From the NCBI GenBank assembly GCA_036351455.1, contig JAZBPC010000082.1, positions 7,201-71,200 of the forward strand: a stretch of 64,000 bases of DNA. Reading direction: 5' to 3'. The DNA comes from Desulfuromusa sp036351455 (GTDB taxonomy: Bacteria > Desulfobacterota > Desulfuromonadia > Desulfuromonadales > Geopsychrobacteraceae). A program made the position numbers and the translations under genes. The notes beneath the pieces are model-generated. The model was not told the DNA's origin. It saw nothing but the letters and a program-made list of their open reading frames with translations, and ran no database searches. Below, piece by piece: positions 1-8,755 of this stretch (position 1 is its first letter; each line of letters starts with the position of its first letter).

Positions 1-428
1 TCTTCCCTATCAATGACCCCTGCTACAATCTGGGTCGCCTCTGGTGTTGAAACGTCGCTCATCTTCTGGATTCCTATGGCCAGGACCTGATCGTGTTGTC
101 CTGATGCAACTTCCAGATAAGCTGCTTCAAATGCACTGGCTCCAGAGGATGATGCCGTGTCAACCAGGAGCGATTTTGCTCCACTGATTCCCAGTCGTCC
201 ACTCACTTTGGCCGCGAGGTTGTCAATGCCTGAAAAGGCAAAAGGATTTTGGCTGCCAACGACGACGCAGCCAATTTTATCCTTGATCGCAGGCTCTTTA
301 TCCAATAACGGCTGTAATGTATCAACAAGTTCAAAAAAACTCATCTTCGAGCGGTGCCGGCCATTGTATTTACCAACAGGCAACATGAACGACTCACTGA
401 GATAGACCGGACGTGGGCGAAATGACAT
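1..428 (-). CDS. Thiolase-family protein, N-terminal part (runs off the window)
   Basis: 142 codons from ATG at 428 to the window edge, with an AGGAGG ribosome site at 438-443 and a TATAAT-like -10 at 460-465 on the minus strand. The translation has the thiolase N-terminal fold pattern: a small conserved segment KIGCVVVGSQNPFAF, then VDTASSSGASAFEAA, then VLAIGIQKMSD. Known thiolases have a nucleophilic Cys in the C-x-S-G position; here the codons read Ser-Ser-Ser-Gly, so that Cys is Ser. It resembles SCP2-type thiolases more than the acetoacetyl-CoA thiolase at 41668-42843. The substrate is unknown and the C-terminal His and Cys lie outside the window. It could be a non-catalytic or acyl-transfer homologue. 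Confidence 0.72.
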   Translation of the reverse strand, partial: MSFRPRPVYLSESFMLPVGKYNGRHRSKMSFFELVDTLQPLLDKEPAIKDKIGCVVVGSQNPFAFSGIDNLAAKVSGRLGISGAKSLLVDTASSSGASAFEAAYLEVASGQHDQVLAIGIQKMSDVSTPEATQIVAGVIDRE

Positions 429-520
429 AGGCAATATCCTCCTGGAGTTTTATTCCCAGATTATATCAGGAGAAACAGTATAAGCAGAATAGATGTTTAA
501 AAATTATAAAGGAAAGAATA

Positions 521-563
521 AAAAAAGCCCCAAAGACCTGGAGGGGGGGTAGGTCTTTGGGGC
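521..563 (-). terminator. Rho-independent terminator with C-rich loop
   Basis: Perfect 13-bp stem: GCCCCAAAGACCT at 527-539 pairs with 551-563, and a T tract follows on the minus strand (complement of 521-526). It closes the transcript of the two-component operon that ends at 748. On the minus strand the loop reads ACCCCCCCTCC, an anti-Shine-Dalgarno-like sequence also seen in the terminators at 46238 and 52907. Confidence 0.9.
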
Positions 564-747
564 ACGAAGCCTCCAAGGAAGCTTCAATTCGAAATATACA
601 TGAAACAGAGGGCGAAGTGAACCCAAAAAAAACATAAAAACTTCATATTTCACTCAGATTGCCACGGTATATTTTCTATGAGCTGAAACAGTGGAGGGGC
701 CCAGTGACTTGTGTCTATAACAGTTGGATTATCTACTGATCCTGTTT
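564..747 (-). other. Long untranslated stretch between kinase stop and terminator
   Basis: No gene is visible here. Read on the minus strand it holds a GGGCCCCTCC segment (about 693-702) and a small imperfect hairpin GAAGC-TTCC/GGA-GGCTTC at 566-585, directly before the terminator. Together these form about 200 nt of structured 3' untranslated RNA behind the kinase gene. I saw no strong internal promoter, so a separate small RNA is possible but unsupported. Confidence 0.4.
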
Positions 748-2190
748 CTACTCAGCTGTCATTGCCGTTTCCGGATTCTGTTGTCGCGGGAAGGTGACTG
801 TGAATGTGCTCCCCTTGCCTGGGGCAGAACTGACTTTAATTGATCCCTGGTGGGCTTCTACAATCCATTTAACAATTGCCAGCCCGAGCCCGGAGCCACC
901 GTCATTACGGTTTCCGGTTTTGTCGACCCGATAGAAGCGATCAAATATTGCTTTTAGATGTTCACTGTCCATGCCGATGCCTGTGTCAGTAATGGTTGTG
1001 GCAACGTTTTTTTCATCCAGACTTACGCTGATATCAACATCACCGTTATCCGGCGTATATTTTATTGCATTTGTTAAAAGGTTTAAGAACACCTGGCGCA
1101 AACGTAAGCTGTCGGCATTAAGAAATATCTGTTCCTGTGGGCAGTATAGGTCAACCTTAATATTCTTGGCAGTCGCCAGTAGCTGAGCTTGGTGGTGGAG
1201 TTCGACAATTAATTCATCGAATTGAAGAGGTTCCATTTTCAGTGGAACTTCACCCAGGTCCCCCTTGGATAATAGCAGGAGATCTTCAATCAGGTAGCTC
1301 ATGCGACTTATTTCTTCGAGATTTGACTCCAGCACTTGACGAAGGAGTTTCGGGTCTCTGCCATTTCTTAGCGCTAGCTCAGTTTCACCACGAAGGATTG
1401 TTAATGGCGTTCTTAATTCATGAGTGACATCTGCAGTAAATTGACGCGCTCTCCGCAGGTTATTGACTCTCCGCATCATCATGTTGTTATAGCTGCGAGC
1501 TAGGTTTTGTACGTCTGCTTCAGCAGATGTTGAGACGGTAAATATCGATGGATTCATTTCTGTATCTGTCTGATCCATCAGCAGTGTCAGTTTTTTGATT
1601 GCTTCAGTGTTTCGGCCTTTTAGCTTGCGCTGTAATGCGGCAAACACGGTAAGGATAAACATGCCCCCTAAGAACAACATTAAAGCTGATCTGTTTGCTT
1701 GTTTCTTTAAGCCATTCAGATTGTGATTGATAACAAGATACAAAGAGGGGGCCCCCTCTGTACTAACGGGATAAGCTAAAGATCGAAGGTACCCCTGAGA
1801 ACTCGCGACGGTTTCTAGTGTCACTGTTTCGACCGGACTCACTTTCTCTTTTAAAGGCGAACGCTCCGCAGGCCTCAACCCTTCTGAAGAGCAGAGTAAC
1901 TTTCCCTGAGAAGAATAAACCAATACCTTTGAAGAAATAGCGGATATAGCAGGAAATTCGGGCAGATTTTTACAAATAAATGCTGGTGCTGAACCTGCAT
2001 CGTCCCCAGAGAGGTTGCTATAGAAAAAATCAATATTCTGGGCTGTTAACCGCATCTGGTTGTCAATTTGATCAAGGAGTTGTTGCTGGTGAGTTGTGTG
2101 CCAAAAAAAACCGCCTCCACTCAAAACCAATGCTAGGAGAAGCAAATTCCAGGAGGGAAGGCGGTTTTTCAGATGGGTGCTACGGTGCAA
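748..2190 (-). CDS. Membrane sensor histidine kinase (OmpR-type partner)
   Basis: 480 residues. There is a transmembrane segment at about 14-30, a periplasmic sensor region to about 165, a second transmembrane segment at about 169-186 and a HAMP-like linker. The dimerisation domain has the phospho-acceptor His257 in FTADVTHELRTPL. The ATPase has an N box around 366-375, DTGIGMD at 402-408 and GSGLGLA at 432-438. The start is TTG, directly after the stop codon of the response regulator; an AAGGAG site lies nine bases upstream, inside the regulator's last codons. The two genes are in the same frame, separated only by TAA. It phosphorylates the regulator encoded just upstream; the stimulus cannot be read from the sequence. 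Confidence 0.9.
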   Translation of the reverse strand: MHRSTHLKNRLPSWNLLLLALVLSGGGFFWHTTHQQQLLDQIDNQMRLTAQNIDFFYSNLSGDDAGSAPAFICKNLPEFPAISAISSKVLVYSSQGKLLCSSEGLRPAERSPLKEKVSPVETVTLETVASSQGYLRSLAYPVSTEGAPSLYLVINHNLNGLKKQANRSALMLFLGGMFILTVFAALQRKLKGRNTEAIKKLTLLMDQTDTEMNPSIFTVSTSAEADVQNLARSYNNMMMRRVNNLRRARQFTADVTHELRTPLTILRGETELALRNGRDPKLLRQVLESNLEEISRMSYLIEDLLLLSKGDLGEVPLKMEPLQFDELIVELHHQAQLLATAKNIKVDLYCPQEQIFLNADSLRLRQVFLNLLTNAIKYTPDNGDVDISVSLDEKNVATTITDTGIGMDSEHLKAIFDRFYRVDKTGNRNDGGSGLGLAIVKWIVEAHQGSIKVSSAPGKGSTFTVTFPRQQNPETAMTAE

Positions 2191-2865
2191 TTAATCAGAC
2201 TCCTTCAAGACGTATCCAACGCCTCGGACGGTGTGGATCAGTTTCTTGTCAAAATCGCGATCAATCTTCTTCCGCAGATAGTTCACATAAACATCGATAA
2301 TATTCGTGAATGAATCGAAGGTATAGTCCCATACATGTTCAGCGATCATAGTTCTGGTAAGAACCTGATTAGGGCTTCGCATGAAATATTCCAATAGCGC
2401 ATACTCTTTAGACGTCAGGTCGATTTCATTGTTATCACGCCAGACTTTGTGTCCTACCGGATCCAGCCTCAGGTCGGCAAAATAAAGTTCGGCACCCCGA
2501 TCTTGAGATCCACGGCGGATCAAGGCTCTGACGCGGGCAATTAGCTCTGCAAAAGCAAAGGGCTTGGTAAGATAATCATCGCTACCAATATCAAGACCAG
2601 AAACGATATCTTCAACGGTATCTTTTGCTGTCAGACATAAAATTGGAGTAGAAATGTTTTTTTCACGAAGTTCTTTGATGGCACTCAAACCATCTTTCTT
2701 GGGTAGCATCACATCCATAAGAATCAAGTCATAGGCTGAAGCAATCGCCATCTGCATGCCATCTTCCCCATCGTAGGCAACATCAACCGTAAACTCTTCC
2801 TCCTCCAATCCTCTTTTAATAAAGCTAGCGACCTTTTTTTCGTCTTCAACAACTAAGATGCGCAT
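2191..2865 (-). CDS. OmpR/PhoB-family response regulator
   Basis: 224 residues. The receiver domain has the acidic pair at Glu7-Asp8-Glu9, phospho-acceptor Asp51, Thr79 and Lys101, followed by a winged-helix DNA-binding domain with the typical ending TVRGVGYVLKE. An AAGGAG site precedes ATG at 2865. It is the first gene of a two-gene operon with the kinase and is divergent from prmA. Target genes are unknown; autoregulation is plausible because a palindrome lies just upstream of the start. Confidence 0.93.
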   Translation of the reverse strand: MRILVVEDEKKVASFIKRGLEEEEFTVDVAYDGEDGMQMAIASAYDLILMDVMLPKKDGLSAIKELREKNISTPILCLTAKDTVEDIVSGLDIGSDDYLTKPFAFAELIARVRALIRRGSQDRGAELYFADLRLDPVGHKVWRDNNEIDLTSKEYALLEYFMRSPNQVLTRTMIAEHVWDYTFDSFTNIIDVYVNYLRKKIDRDFDKKLIHTVRGVGYVLKESD

Positions 2866-3204
2866 TGTGTCTCTCCTTTGAACTTATTTTGTCAGTACTG
2901 TTGTCTGACATCTTCATAGAATGTAGTTTTGTTCATAACTGCCAGCTCTTATTAAACCTCATGAAAATAGTGGTTTGTGAGCCATAGGTTGAAAATTTTT
3001 GTCTTCGGTTTGGAAGTTTTACTAGTATTAGCTCATGAAAATTTAAGCAACTTTAGCAGAGACGGTATTAGTGTGCAAGTATAATAATAATTTTTCTTTA
3101 ATTATTCTTTTCTGGAGAAGTGCTGGTTTAGTTTTTTGTCTCAGTGAAGGGATCTTGTTGAATATTTGTTGCTTTTAAGTGATAGCTTCTGTTAATTATT
3201 AAAT
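2866..3204. other. Divergent intergenic region, response regulator / prmA
   Basis: AT-rich, 339 bases, with no gene. Apart from the inverted repeat at 2890-2910 it contains a direct repeat CTCATGAAAAT at 2959-2969 and 3032-3042. I see no convincing -35/-10 pair for prmA and no clear ribosome site before its ATG. Confidence 0.4.
2890..2910. promoter_or_regulatory. Inverted repeat upstream of response regulator
   Basis: TGTCAG at 2890-2895 and CTGACA at 2905-2910 form an inverted repeat with a nine-base spacer, 25 bases upstream of the regulator's start codon. It could be an autoregulatory operator or a hairpin in the 5' leader. Nothing else in the window repeats it. Confidence 0.35.
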
Positions 3205-4125
3205 ATGGAAAATGAATGGATTGTCATTGAAATTCAGGCTAGAGGTGAATTTATCGACCTCATTGGGGCTGTATTGGCTGAGTATGGTTGTTCTGGAACT
3301 GTTGTTGAAGAAAGATATCTGGATACATTTATTGTTCCTGACGATGATTTGGACTTTTCAGCGACCTATGTCTTGAAGACCTATTTTGGTGCGGTCGATG
3401 ACCCTGTTCAGCTGGTTTCTCAACTGACGGATGCTCTCAACGAAGTTCCGGTACTTGAAAATCAGGGTATTTCTATTCAGTTGGGTGGGCCGGTTCGAAT
3501 GGAGGATTGGGCTGAAAACTGGAAACAGAATTTTGCAGCTTTTCATGTTGGTGATAAACTGGTTATCCATCCCAGTTGGGAAGATTATGCTGCAATCGGA
3601 AATGAGGTCGTTCTTGAAATTGATCCGGGAATGGCTTTTGGAACTGGAACCCATGCGACAACCAAGCTTTGTCTGGAGATGATAGCCGAATTGTTGGATC
3701 GACCTGGTCCCCCGCTGACAATGCTCGATGTCGGAACCGGATCAGGAATACTTGCGTTAGGCGCTGCGGCTCTTGGGTGCTCCCAGGTTGTAGCGAACGA
3801 TATTGATCCCGTTGCTTGTACTGTCGCTCGAGAAAACATCGATCATAATAATTATACAAACAGAATAGAGCTCAGTGAGCTTCCTTTGGAGGTGCTCCCA
3901 GGACAATTTGATTTGATCGTCGCAAACATTCTGGCGGAAGAAAATATTCGATTGAAGTCTGCCTTTCTGGAGCATTTACGTCCGGGGGGATGGTTAGTCT
4001 TGTCTGGGATCCTGACGGAGAAGGAGTCATTGGTTCGTGATGGGTTTGCTGATCTTCCATTGAAATTCTTGCCAAGTCGTTATCTGGATGAATGGGTCTG
4101 TCTGGCGAGCCAGAGATCTCAATAG
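3205..4125 (+). CDS. prmA: Ribosomal protein L11 methyltransferase
   Basis: 306 residues, the family's usual length. PrmA trimethylates ribosomal protein L11 using S-adenosylmethionine (SAM). The N-terminal half is the substrate-recognition region, with the conserved EDWAENWKQNF segment. The catalytic half carries the SAM-binding motif DVGTGSGILALGAAALG and the VANILAE motif. PGMAFGTGTHATT is the family's signature segment. It is the first gene of a likely operon with rsmE and an RDD protein, with gaps of 8 and 15 bases. The ATG has only a weak ribosome site, but there is no better upstream start. Confidence 0.95.
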   Translation: MENEWIVIEIQARGEFIDLIGAVLAEYGCSGTVVEERYLDTFIVPDDDLDFSATYVLKTYFGAVDDPVQLVSQLTDALNEVPVLENQGISIQLGGPVRMEDWAENWKQNFAAFHVGDKLVIHPSWEDYAAIGNEVVLEIDPGMAFGTGTHATTKLCLEMIAELLDRPGPPLTMLDVGTGSGILALGAAALGCSQVVANDIDPVACTVARENIDHNNYTNRIELSELPLEVLPGQFDLIVANILAEENIRLKSAFLEHLRPGGWLVLSGILTEKESLVRDGFADLPLKFLPSRYLDEWVCLASQRSQ

Positions 4126-4133
4126 CTTTTTCA

Positions 4134-4883
4134 ATGCGTTGTTTTTATTTGCCCAACACAGAATTATGCAGTGGTGCTACTGTTCATATTCCGGAAGAAT
4201 TGAGAAAGCACCTGCAGACCGTTTTGCGGTTACGGCCAGGAGATAGAATTCAGCTGTTTAATGGTGACGGACAGCTTGCTACATCAATTTTAAGAGAAAA
4301 TTCTGAGGTTGAAATCCTGGATGTCGTCATCTGTCCTGCTCCTCGTTGTTCTCTCGTGCTGATACAGGGGTTGCCAAAGGGGGACAAGCTCGAGTTGATC
4401 CTGCAAAAAGGGACTGAGCTTGGAATTAACGAGTTTCATCTGACAGCGATGGAGCGGAGTGTCGGGCTATTGAAGTCCGATAGGAAGCAGAAACGTTTAC
4501 AGCGTTGGCAGAAAATTGTTCAAGAGGCCGCTCGGCAGAGCCGACAGTACTATCTACCAGAAATCGTTGCTGATACGATACTGACCACGGCCTTGTCGAC
4601 AGTTGAGGCAGATTTAAAGCTTCTCCTTTGGGAGGATAGCGCGAAACCTCTGCAAGAGGTCTTGCCTCCGTTACCACCAAAGCGGATTGCGGTTGTGGTA
4701 GGCCCTGAAGGGGGGATCAGCCAACAAGAGGCCGAGCAAGCCAAGGCAAATGGGTATCAAGCTGTGAGCCTTGGTCCAAGGATTTTGCGCACTGAGACCG
4801 CAGGGCTTGCGATTATGACGATTTTACAATATCTTTATGGTGATTTGGCTTCAGGCCAGCATGGTTTTAACAACTATGTATAA
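4134..4883 (+). CDS. rsmE: 16S rRNA (uracil-1498-N3)-methyltransferase
   Basis: 249 residues from ATG at 4134, eight bases after the prmA stop; an upstream in-frame start would overlap prmA and lacks family similarity. The C-terminal half is a SPOUT/trefoil-knot methyltransferase with VVVGPEGGISQQEAE and the knot segment SLGPRILRTETA. The N-terminal half is a PUA-like RNA-binding domain beginning MRCFYLPN. RsmE methylates U1498 of 16S rRNA in the small subunit. The prmA-rsmE pairing is common in bacteria and supports both calls. Confidence 0.95.
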   Translation: MRCFYLPNTELCSGATVHIPEELRKHLQTVLRLRPGDRIQLFNGDGQLATSILRENSEVEILDVVICPAPRCSLVLIQGLPKGDKLELILQKGTELGINEFHLTAMERSVGLLKSDRKQKRLQRWQKIVQEAARQSRQYYLPEIVADTILTTALSTVEADLKLLLWEDSAKPLQEVLPPLPPKRIAVVVGPEGGISQQEAEQAKANGYQAVSLGPRILRTETAGLAIMTILQYLYGDLASGQHGFNNYV

Positions 4884-4898
4884 AGGAAAGGAAAAGTC

Positions 4899-6287
4899 AT
4901 GAGATGTCCCAAATGTGGCTACAACAGTTTTGACCATCTTGATAGCTGCAAAAAATGTGGTAAGGATTTGGTTGAATTCAAGCAGAATTATGGTATCAAA
5001 AGTGTTTTGTTCCCTGGGCAAATGAGTGCTACTGGTGTTGCTGATAATGTCGAGTATGACAATGATGCTGCTGATGCTGCGGTGTCAGTTGCAACAGGAA
5101 CAGCGGTGGTGGCAGAGAATACACTAGGTAAAGCCCCTATGACAGATGAAGCCGATGGCGATGATTTCGGTTTTGATTTTATGGGGGATAGTGCAGAAGA
5201 TGATGATCTCTCTTTTGATGAGTTGTTTGAAGAAGCTCCGGAAGACGAAGATATTGAAGAGACGATTGAGGCTCCAAAAGAGAAAGCCGCTGATCCTGAA
5301 CCTGAGGGTGCGGATGAATTTTCTTTTGATCTGCCTGAGGAAGAGGCCGAGCTTGAGGATGATTTTGGTTTTGACCCGGCAGATGATGCAAGCGACTCTG
5401 TAGACGAAAATGACTTTTCTTTTGATGATGATCCTAAGGAAGTCAGTAAATCTGAAAGTTCAGGGACCGAGGAGGGCCCCGAACGCCCTTTTGACTTACC
5501 GGAGTCTCCACGAAGTGTGGAGGCTCCGGAAGCAGATCTGAAGATATCTACAAAAACATCTGTCTTTGACTTACCTGTTGAGGGGAATGGCGCGGCTTCT
5601 GAGGTGAATGTTGATTCTTTAGCATCGGAGGATGTAGAGGAAGTTTACATTTTGGAAGCAGCAGAGGAGATACAAGTTGCTCCTGTCTCTGCAGAGCATT
5701 TTGAACCGGAAGCTTTTCAGGATGAGCCGGTTTTAGATACGCCCGTTCTTCCACTACCCAAGACCAATCTTGCGGGTGAAGTTTTGCCTGCTGTAGAAGC
5801 TATTCGTACTGAAGATGTCGAAACTAATTTTGCTCTGCCACGACCAGCATTGGGGTCCTGTGTTGTAGCTTTTATCCTTGATGTTGCTCTCTTAACTATC
5901 GTTGGAATCAGTTTTGTTGTCGCTGCAGAAGCTGCCATGTCGACCGAAAAAACGCGTTTGCTCCCCTCTCTGGAAACCTTGATTGATTTGTCAGTTCCTT
6001 ATTTTCTGGTCCTGTTTTTTCTGGCTTTTGGTTATTTTACCCTGTTCCACTTTCTGGCTGGACAAACCCCTGGGAAAATGTTGGTTGGGTTGCGTGTTGA
6101 GGCGACAGACGGAGAACCTCTCGTTTTTTCTCAGGCTTTTTTGCGTAGTGTCGGCGGTTTGCTACAGTTAATACCTGTGGGACTGGGGTATTTGCTGGTT
6201 TTGGCCAATGCCGAGCGTCGGGGGTGGAATGATCGGTTGGCAGGAACACGCGTCATTGCCTTACGCGATCTGCCCTTGAAAAAATAG
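4899..6287 (+). CDS. Zinc-ribbon protein with acidic FxFD repeats and RDD membrane domain
   Basis: 462 residues in three parts. Residues 3-20 are a zinc ribbon (Cys3, Cys6, Cys17, Cys20). Residues about 45-310 are strongly acidic and probably disordered, with repeated short motifs of the form (D/N)(D/E)F(S/G)FD and FDLP at least seven times. Residues 315-455 are an RDD domain with membrane segments and the GQTPGKMLVGLRV and RRGWNDRLAGTRV signatures. A ribosome site AAGGAAAAG precedes the start. The membrane domain anchors the protein with the ribbon and acidic tail probably facing the cytoplasm (inference). No function is known; the motif repeats look like docking sites for a partner. Confidence 0.8.
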   Translation: MRCPKCGYNSFDHLDSCKKCGKDLVEFKQNYGIKSVLFPGQMSATGVADNVEYDNDAADAAVSVATGTAVVAENTLGKAPMTDEADGDDFGFDFMGDSAEDDDLSFDELFEEAPEDEDIEETIEAPKEKAADPEPEGADEFSFDLPEEEAELEDDFGFDPADDASDSVDENDFSFDDDPKEVSKSESSGTEEGPERPFDLPESPRSVEAPEADLKISTKTSVFDLPVEGNGAASEVNVDSLASEDVEEVYILEAAEEIQVAPVSAEHFEPEAFQDEPVLDTPVLPLPKTNLAGEVLPAVEAIRTEDVETNFALPRPALGSCVVAFILDVALLTIVGISFVVAAEAAMSTEKTRLLPSLETLIDLSVPYFLVLFFLAFGYFTLFHFLAGQTPGKMLVGLRVEATDGEPLVFSQAFLRSVGGLLQLIPVGLGYLLVLANAERRGWNDRLAGTRVIALRDLPLKK

Positions 6288-6476
6288 TTTTCATCTGGAA
6301 ATGGTTCTTTTCCACAATCTCTGAGTCAATCTGCATATCTGTTTGTGTGGTGTAAAGCGCTATGCCTCTGCTCAGGTACTTGATTTCCTTGACCTTGAAA
6401 AAGATTCTCTTCCCATATGAAAATTGTCTACGTGCTATCCATTGTTTCTGGATGGGCAAGAACTAACGCAAGGTTG

Positions 6477-7103
6477 TCAGCCTTCCATGCGAAGCTTTGT
6501 GAAACTCTTTAAGTCTGGGCATTTCAAATAGTCATTGTTTTTTAATTCCCACCCGATTGTTGAAGTGACGGTAGGACCATAATTGTGGCCAGGGTAAACC
6601 TTGGTTTCTTCCGGTAATTTTTTCAATCGTTGTAAACTGTCATAGAGTGCCACGACATCACTCCCGGGCAGGTCCGCACGGCCGCAGCGGCTGACAAACA
6701 GAGTGTCACCAGTCACTATTCGGTGACCGATTTTGAACACCAGTGATCCCGGGGTATGTCCTGGAGTGTGCATGACGTCAATGGTCTCGTTCCCCAATAC
6801 AACTTTTGATCCTTCCAAAAGCGGAATATTGGCATTTGGCATATCAGCAGGATGTGCCGCCAGCTTGGCCCCGGTGTGGTCTATAATAACAGCATTGCCG
6901 GCAATATGATCTGCATGACCATGGGTGTTCAGCAAAAAATCTAATTTTACACCCTGTTTATCAATTTCCTTGAGTAACAATTCCGGGCGCATCGAAGGGT
7001 CAATAACTGCTCCTCGTAGAGTTTCCTGGCAATAGATCAAGTAAGAGAAGTTGTCCATTTCGCTGGCATGGATTTGAATGATCTTTAATTCGGATTTTTT
7101 CAA
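6477..7103 (-). CDS. Metallo-beta-lactamase-fold hydrolase (glyoxalase II-like)
   Basis: 208 residues, starting with TTG at 7103 behind GAGGAG. It has the metal motif THGHADH, then HTPGHTPGS, TGDTLFV and PGHNYG, giving the two-metal centre of the glyoxalase II/YcbL group. Without the C-terminal helical domain of true GloB, a small thioester or persulfide-type substrate is possible. It lies alone on the minus strand, divergent from dapF. The 189 bases downstream (6288-6476) hold nothing recognisable. Confidence 0.85.
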   Translation of the reverse strand: MKKSELKIIQIHASEMDNFSYLIYCQETLRGAVIDPSMRPELLLKEIDKQGVKLDFLLNTHGHADHIAGNAVIIDHTGAKLAAHPADMPNANIPLLEGSKVVLGNETIDVMHTPGHTPGSLVFKIGHRIVTGDTLFVSRCGRADLPGSDVVALYDSLQRLKKLPEETKVYPGHNYGPTVTSTIGWELKNNDYLKCPDLKSFTKLRMEG

Positions 7104-7182
7104 AATGTCTCCTCTGGAAAATTATAGACAGAAATTTGTGTACCCATCCACCTGGAATCTTGGATAAAAACTAACGAATCGG

Positions 7183-7212
7183 TTGAGTCTATCGCTTCTA
7201 CTGAACTATAGT
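7183..7212 (+). promoter_or_regulatory. Sigma-70-type promoter for dapF operon
   Basis: TTGAGT at 7183-7188, an 18-base spacer and TATAGT at 7207-7212, about 40 bases upstream of the dapF start. Read from sequence only. Confidence 0.55.
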
Positions 7213-7253
7213 ACCTGAGTGCTTTCAATAACAACCACTTCCGGGGAGAAAAT

Positions 7254-8093
7254 ATGAAGTTTACAAAAATGCATGGGGCTGGAAATGACTATGTCTATAT
7301 CAATGGCTTTGAAGAACAAATTGACGATCCGGTAGCATTGGCAAAACAAGTCAGTAACCGGCAATTTGGTATAGGTTCAGATGGATTGATTCTGATTCTT
7401 CCTTCCGACGTTGCTGACGTGCGCATGCGGATGTTTAATATTGACGGCAGTGAAAGTGAGATGTGCGGCAATGGTATTCGCTGTGTTGCCAAATATGCAT
7501 ATGATCACAACTTGGTTGATCAATTGGATATAACTGTAGAAACCGGGGGGGGGATTTTATCTCTAGTCATGTCTGCGGGCTCCTCCGGACTGGTAGAAAG
7601 AGTTCGGGTCAATATGGGACAACCTCGACTGAAGCGAGGTGATATCCCGATGACAGGGCCAGCTTCGGATCAAGCTGTGGCGATTTCTTTGGAGGTTTCT
7701 GAGCAGCCGTTGGAACTAACCTGTGTCTCTATGGGGAACCCCCATGCGGTAATTTTTGTTGATGATGTTGAGCTGTTCCCCGTTACAGAGATTGGTCAAT
7801 TGATTGAAAATCATATCTGCTTCCCTGAGCGAACTAATGTCGAATTTGTGCAGGTTCTCAGCCCGACAGAAGTGATACAGAGGACTTGGGAGAGGGGCTC
7901 CGGAGAGACTCTCGCTTGTGGCACCGGTGCCTCAGCGGTCACTGTTGCTGGGGTTTTGACAGGACGTACAAAACGGAAAATTATCAATCATTTACGTGGT
8001 GGTGATTTAGAATTGGAGTGGCTTGAAAATGGATCGGTGATGATGACTGGTCCTGCTGTAGAGGTTTTTAGTGGTAACTTTGATCCCAAATAA
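7254..8093 (+). CDS. dapF: Diaminopimelate epimerase
   Basis: 279 residues. It converts LL- to meso-diaminopimelate for lysine and peptidoglycan synthesis. Both catalytic cysteines are present: Cys71 in EMCGNGIRC and Cys222 in LACGTGASA. The N-terminal MKFTKMHGAGND is typical. A GGGGAG ribosome site precedes the ATG. It is the first of four closely packed genes (dapF, a HAD phosphatase, dtd, a DUF4124 protein). Confidence 0.97.
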   Translation: MKFTKMHGAGNDYVYINGFEEQIDDPVALAKQVSNRQFGIGSDGLILILPSDVADVRMRMFNIDGSESEMCGNGIRCVAKYAYDHNLVDQLDITVETGGGILSLVMSAGSSGLVERVRVNMGQPRLKRGDIPMTGPASDQAVAISLEVSEQPLELTCVSMGNPHAVIFVDDVELFPVTEIGQLIENHICFPERTNVEFVQVLSPTEVIQRTWERGSGETLACGTGASAVTVAGVLTGRTKRKIINHLRGGDLELEWLENGSVMMTGPAVEVFSGNFDPK

Positions 8094-8103
8094 AGGGATA
8101 GCT

Positions 8104-8754
8104 GTGAAGGCTGTTCTTTTTGATCTGGACAATACCCTTTACCCCGCTGAAAGAGATCTATTCTCTTTGATTGATGTGCGTATCAATCGCTACATGGAGG
8201 AGGTCGTTTCTATTGATTCTAGAGAAGTCGATAAATTGCGACGTCGCTACTGGAAAGATTACGGTGCAACTTTGCAAGGGTTGATTCGTCATCATGGAAT
8301 TGACCCCGAAGATTATCTTGATTACGTCCATGCTGTCGATGTTTCCAGCCGTCTTTCTTCTGATCATGAACTGCAACAGGCAATCAACGGGCTCTGTTTG
8401 CCAAGTTATGTTTTCACGAATGGATCTCGTTGTCATGTCGATCGTGTGGTTGCGGCTCTTGGTCTCGATGGATTATTTTCCGGTGTTTTTGATATTCGTA
8501 TTGCGGATTACCAACCAAAACCCAACCCAGCTCCCTATCAACAGGTTCTGGCGAAATTAGGGCTATCAGGTGCGCAGTGTATTATGGTTGAAGATCAACT
8601 GCAAAATTTGCAAGTGGCAAAGCAGTTTGGCATGAAAACTGTTCTGGTGGCTCCGGGCACGACTGTTGATCCGAAAAACAGCTATGTTGATGCACAACTG
8701 CAACGGTCAGCAGATATTGGTAAACTAGTTGATGAGTGGCTGGAGGCTGTCTGA
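8104..8754 (+). CDS. HAD-superfamily hydrolase, pyrimidine 5'-nucleotidase-like
   Basis: 216 residues from GTG at 8104, ten bases after the dapF stop; an in-frame GTG at 8071 would overlap dapF and adds no conserved sequence. HAD motif I is LFDLDNTLY with nucleophile Asp7 and Asp9, motif II is VFTNGS, motif III is KPNPAPY and motif IV is IMVEDQ. LFDLDNTLYP at the extreme N terminus and the helical cap (about 15-85) fit the SDT1/pyrimidine 5'-nucleotidase branch. Substrate is inferred, not shown. Confidence 0.82.
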   Translation: MKAVLFDLDNTLYPAERDLFSLIDVRINRYMEEVVSIDSREVDKLRRRYWKDYGATLQGLIRHHGIDPEDYLDYVHAVDVSSRLSSDHELQQAINGLCLPSYVFTNGSRCHVDRVVAALGLDGLFSGVFDIRIADYQPKPNPAPYQQVLAKLGLSGAQCIMVEDQLQNLQVAKQFGMKTVLVAPGTTVDPKNSYVDAQLQRSADIGKLVDEWLEAV

Positions 8755-8755
8755 A

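Noticed and set aside
6253..6459. Minus-strand frame between the RDD gene and the metallo-hydrolase
   Set aside because: It overlaps the end of the RDD gene, has no family pattern and no ribosome site.
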